From NCBI RefSeq assembly GCF_029258315.1, contig NZ_JARHZE010000119.1:1-56642 (forward strand): a stretch of 56,642 bases of DNA, written 5' to 3'. The DNA comes from Fusobacterium sp. (GTDB taxonomy: Bacteria; Fusobacteriota; Fusobacteriia; Fusobacteriales; Fusobacteriaceae). This document shows positions 54,616 through 56,642 of this stretch, piece by piece; positions within the stretch are counted from its first letter, which is position 1; each line of letters starts with the position of its first letter. Position numbers and translations under genes: made by a program. The notes under the pieces are model-generated. The model saw nothing but the letters and a program-made list of their open reading frames with translations. It had not been told where the DNA came from and did not search any database.

Positions 54616-55443
54616 ATGATCACTATAAAAACTTTATTAGAAAATTCTGGTTCTAGAAATCGTAGCCTTTTATTTGAACATGGTTTATCTTTCCTTATCA
54701 CTATCGATGAAAATTCTTATCTTTTTGATTGTAGTGGAGGAGATAAATTTTTAAAAAATGCAAAAAAAATGAATGTCGATCTTTCTAAAATAAAGGGTGT
54801 TATTCTTAGTCACTCTCATTTTGATCACTGTTGTGGATTTTTAGATCTTGTAGAAAATTTTGAAGTTAAAAATCTTTATACTGGAAAAAATTTCTTTGAT
54901 ACAAAATATTCTTTCGACGGATTAAAGTATTCATATTTAGGTTGTGGATTTGATGAAAACTTTCTTAAAAAGAATAATATCTCTCACACAGTTTGTAAAA
55001 ATTTAATTAAGCTTGAAAAAAATCTATTTATCATTGGAAATTTTAAAAGAAATTATGATTTTGAAATGAGTCCTAAAAGATTTATTGTTGATAGAGGAGA
55101 TAAAATAGAGATAGATAATTTTGAAGATGAAATTTGTATAGTTATAAAAACATCTGAAGGGTTAGTTGTTGTAACTGGATGTTCTCATCCTGGTATTTTA
55201 AATATGCTTTCTAGTATAAAAGATATTTTTAATGAAAAAATCTATGCTGTATATGGTGGAACACATTTAGTTGAGGCTGACGATTCCCGTCTTGAAAAGA
55301 CTTTAACAGAGATGAAAAAATTAGGTGTAAAAATTTTAGGTTTCTCTCATTGTTCTGGAGAAAAAATTACTGAACTTATAAAAAAAGATGATGAATTTTT
55401 AAGTTGTCAGCTTAATACTGGTGACGAGATAAAGATATTTTAG
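54616..55443 (+). CDS. MBL-fold metallo-hydrolase
   Basis: 275-aa metallo-beta-lactamase-fold protein. The metal-binding motif SHSHFDH is at 65-71, with further ligands likely at GCSHPG (~190) and GFSHCSG near the C-terminus. The arrangement (second His in TGCSHPG, YAVYGGTHL) resembles the subfamily annotated as 7,8-dihydropterin-6-methyl-beta-ribofuranosyl-aminobenzene phosphate synthase-like, but the real substrate of bacterial members is generally unknown. AGGAGG lies 6 bp before the ATG. It appears to be monocistronic; ACP follows after 110 bp with a distinct upstream palindrome. Confidence 0.85.
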   Translation: MITIKTLLENSGSRNRSLLFEHGLSFLITIDENSYLFDCSGGDKFLKNAKKMNVDLSKIKGVILSHSHFDHCCGFLDLVENFEVKNLYTGKNFFDTKYSFDGLKYSYLGCGFDENFLKKNNISHTVCKNLIKLEKNLFIIGNFKRNYDFEMSPKRFIVDRGDKIEIDNFEDEICIVIKTSEGLVVVTGCSHPGILNMLSSIKDIFNEKIYAVYGGTHLVEADDSRLEKTLTEMKKLGVKILGFSHCSGEKITELIKKDDEFLSCQLNTGDEIKIF

Positions 55444-55509
55444 TTTTGAATCATTACAATTTTTATTTTATTACAGTTTATTATATTTTTTTCTTTATTT
55501 TTTTAATCA

Positions 55510-55525
55510 AGTATTATATAATACT
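55510..55525. promoter_or_regulatory. 16-bp perfect palindrome upstream of the ACP gene
   Basis: AGTATTATATAATACT is a perfect inverted repeat that also contains a TATAAT -10-like box (55517-55522), 28 bp upstream of the ACP start. A repressor could bind here and cover the promoter. It recalls the AGTA-N-TACT symmetry of FapR sites but has a different spacing, so I do not name the regulator. Confidence 0.45.
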
Positions 55526-55553
55526 CTCGTAGGAGTAAGTTAGGAGTGAAACT

Positions 55554-55793
55554 ATGAATTTTAATCAATTAGAAATTATTAAAAAAATTGTAGCTGATCA
55601 ACTTGATATATCAATATCTGATATAACTGATGATTCAGATCTATTTAAAGATTTAGGTGCTGACTCTTTTGATATTGCCAATATAGTTAGTGAAATAGAG
55701 GTTAAGTTTGACATCTCTATCCCCTATGTTGAAACAAAGTATATCACTTTAATGAAAGAGCTTTTAGAGCATACAGATAAAAAATTAAAATAA
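55554..55793 (+). CDS. Acyl carrier protein
   Basis: 79 aa. Carries acyl groups on a phosphopantetheine attached to the Ser in GADSFD (usual GADSLD), with the start LEIIKKIVADQLDI and helix 3 VETKYITLMKELLEH. Length and acidic nature fit. TAGGAG precedes the ATG. The gene lies 10 bp before tcdA and not next to other fatty-acid genes, so it may be a specialised carrier rather than the main AcpP; no fab gene is in the window. Confidence 0.87.
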   Translation: MNFNQLEIIKKIVADQLDISISDITDDSDLFKDLGADSFDIANIVSEIEVKFDISIPYVETKYITLMKELLEHTDKKLK

Positions 55794-55803
55794 TTGGAGA
55801 AAT

Positions 55804-56511
55804 ATGATATTTAAAAGAGAAGAATTATTAATTGGAAAAGAAAATTTAGAAAGACTTAAAAACTCCCATGTAATTGTTTTTGGTGTCGGTGGAGTTGGAG
55901 GATTTGTAGTTGAAGGACTTGTTCGTGGCGGAATCGGTGAATTAAGTATAGTTGACTTTGATACTGTGGACATCACAAATATAAATCGTCAAATTATAGC
56001 CACAACTGAAACTATTGGAAAAGTTAAAGTTGACTTAATAGAAGAGAGGGCTAAGTCAATTAATCCTCAGATAAAAATTAATAAATTCAATGAAAAATTT
56101 TTAAGAGAAAATAGCTCTAAATTTTTCGAAAACAAAAATTATACTTATGTAGTTGATGCTATTGATATGGTTACTTCCAAACTTAGTATAATTGAAAATG
56201 CCTACAATCTAAATATCCCCATTATATCTTCTATGGGAACTGGGAATAAATTAGATCCTATGGCTCTTGAAATTGCCGATATTTCAAAAACTTCTGTTTG
56301 CCCTTTGGCTAGGGTTATTAGAAAAGAAGTTAAAAATAGAGGAATTAAAAAATTAAAAGTGCTTTATTCTAAAGAAAATCCTAGAAAACCTTTCAATGAA
56401 GACAATAGCAGAGAAAAATCTGTCAATGTGGGTAGCATATCTTTTGTTCCATCTGTGGCAGGACTTATTATTGCCTCTGAAGTTATAAAGGATATTTGCA
56501 ATTTAAAATAA
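55804..56511 (+). CDS. tcdA: tRNA threonylcarbamoyladenosine dehydratase (TcdA/CsdL), E1-like
   Basis: 235 aa. ThiF/E1-like ATP-dependent enzyme that cyclises t6A at position 37 of ANN-decoding tRNAs to ct6A. FGVGGVGGF (26-34) is the nucleotide-binding loop, DFDTVDITNINRQ follows, and VVDAIDMVTSK matches the E1 fold. GTGNKLDPMALEIADISKTSVCPLARVIRKEV is the TcdA-specific stretch with the conserved Cys. The ribosome binding site is TTGGAGAAAT. It is cotranscribed with ACP and precedes a flavodoxin gene by 18 bp. No csdA/csdE partner is visible. Confidence 0.9.
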   Translation: MIFKREELLIGKENLERLKNSHVIVFGVGGVGGFVVEGLVRGGIGELSIVDFDTVDITNINRQIIATTETIGKVKVDLIEERAKSINPQIKINKFNEKFLRENSSKFFENKNYTYVVDAIDMVTSKLSIIENAYNLNIPIISSMGTGNKLDPMALEIADISKTSVCPLARVIRKEVKNRGIKKLKVLYSKENPRKPFNEDNSREKSVNVGSISFVPSVAGLIIASEVIKDICNLK

Positions 56512-56529
56512 ATTTAAGGAGAATGAATT

Positions 56530-56642
56530 ATGGAAAAAATAGGAGTTTTTTACGGTACAACAACAGGAAAAAGCGGTGCTATCGCTGATGAAATAGATTT
56601 TAATCTTAGAAAAATAGATCACGAAATATTTAATGTAGCTGA
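56530..56642 (+). CDS. Flavodoxin, N-terminal part only (runs off the window)
   Basis: 37 codons are visible. The frame begins MEKIGVFYGTTTGKSGAIAD; the FMN phosphate loop YGTTTGKSG is typical of flavodoxins. An AAGGAGA ribosome binding site precedes the ATG, 18 bp after the tcdA stop, so it is the third gene of the ACP-tcdA unit. It differs from fldA at 26.7 kb (which reads FFGSTTGVTE), so the organism has at least two flavodoxins besides HmuF. Confidence 0.85.
   Translation, partial: MEKIGVFYGTTTGKSGAIADEIDFNLRKIDHEIFNVA

Noticed and set aside
55510-55525. FapR operator upstream of the ACP gene
   Set aside because: The palindrome shares AGTA and TACT but with an 8-bp gap instead of the shorter FapR spacing; I kept it only as an unnamed palindrome.

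Overview
The window is a very A+T-rich, densely coded bacterial chromosome segment with no rRNA, tRNA, insertion sequence, prophage or CRISPR array that I can see. Gene content points to an anaerobic, amino-acid-fermenting Gram-negative bacterium, most likely Fusobacterium or a close relative. Clues are an LPS heptose epimerase (hldD) and TonB-dependent uptake (outer membrane), pyruvate formate-lyase with its activase, two flavodoxins, alanine/glycine and dicarboxylate-type cation symporters, and a radical-SAM anaerobic heme-degradation locus like the hmu genes of Fusobacterium nucleatum. Promoters are easy to read: TTGACA-like and TAGAAT/TATAAT-like boxes 16-17 bp apart. Starts usually follow AGGAGG-type ribosome binding sites.

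Layout. 1-4.2 kb (minus): priA (cut by the window edge) and an FtsI/SpoVD-type penicillin-binding protein with one PASTA domain. 4.2-6.2 kb (plus): xseB-ispA and a DUF6941-like gene. 6.25-9.0 kb: a Trp-rich TPR protein, divergent from a queuosine-salvage unit (preQ1-I riboswitch, terminator, QueL-like radical SAM protein, YhhQ transporter). 9.1-17.2 kb (minus): clpB, a membrane GAF-GGDEF protein, pflA and pflB. 17.2-29.7 kb: heme/iron locus. hutX-hmuR-hmuUVT-ABC exporter and hmuW are on the minus strand; hmuF, fldA-DUF2023 and ybaN-exbB-exbD-tonB are on the plus strand. 30.1-36.4 kb (minus): an alanine/glycine symporter and carAB with a leader peptide and attenuator. 36.4-39.4 kb: a large helicase fusion protein. 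39.6-42.7 kb: a DAACS symporter, a lipoprotein and a formate/nitrite-type channel. 42.7-54.1 kb (minus): hldD-uppP-pilT-hemZ-comEA-hslO, then a lipoprotein, secA and ligA. 54.2-56.6 kb: a small orphan gene, an MBL-fold hydrolase, ACP-tcdA and the start of another flavodoxin.

How the genes fit together. The heme locus looks like a complete route: TonB-ExbBD energise an outer-membrane receptor, HmuTUV carry heme across the inner membrane, HutX and HmuF handle it in the cytoplasm, and HmuW opens the ring without oxygen. The queuosine unit would salvage queuine-type bases under control of its presumed product, preQ1. The carAB unit is the most unusual part. The small subunit has lost all three catalytic residues of the glutaminase triad, which suggests an ammonia-fed carbamoyl-phosphate synthetase. 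The operon is preceded by a 35-codon, U-rich leader ORF whose stop codon overlaps a strong terminator hairpin, an arrangement like the E. coli pyrBI attenuator. The other notable item is a protein joining a possible RelE-like domain, an SF1 helicase, TPR-like repeats and ankyrin-like repeats.
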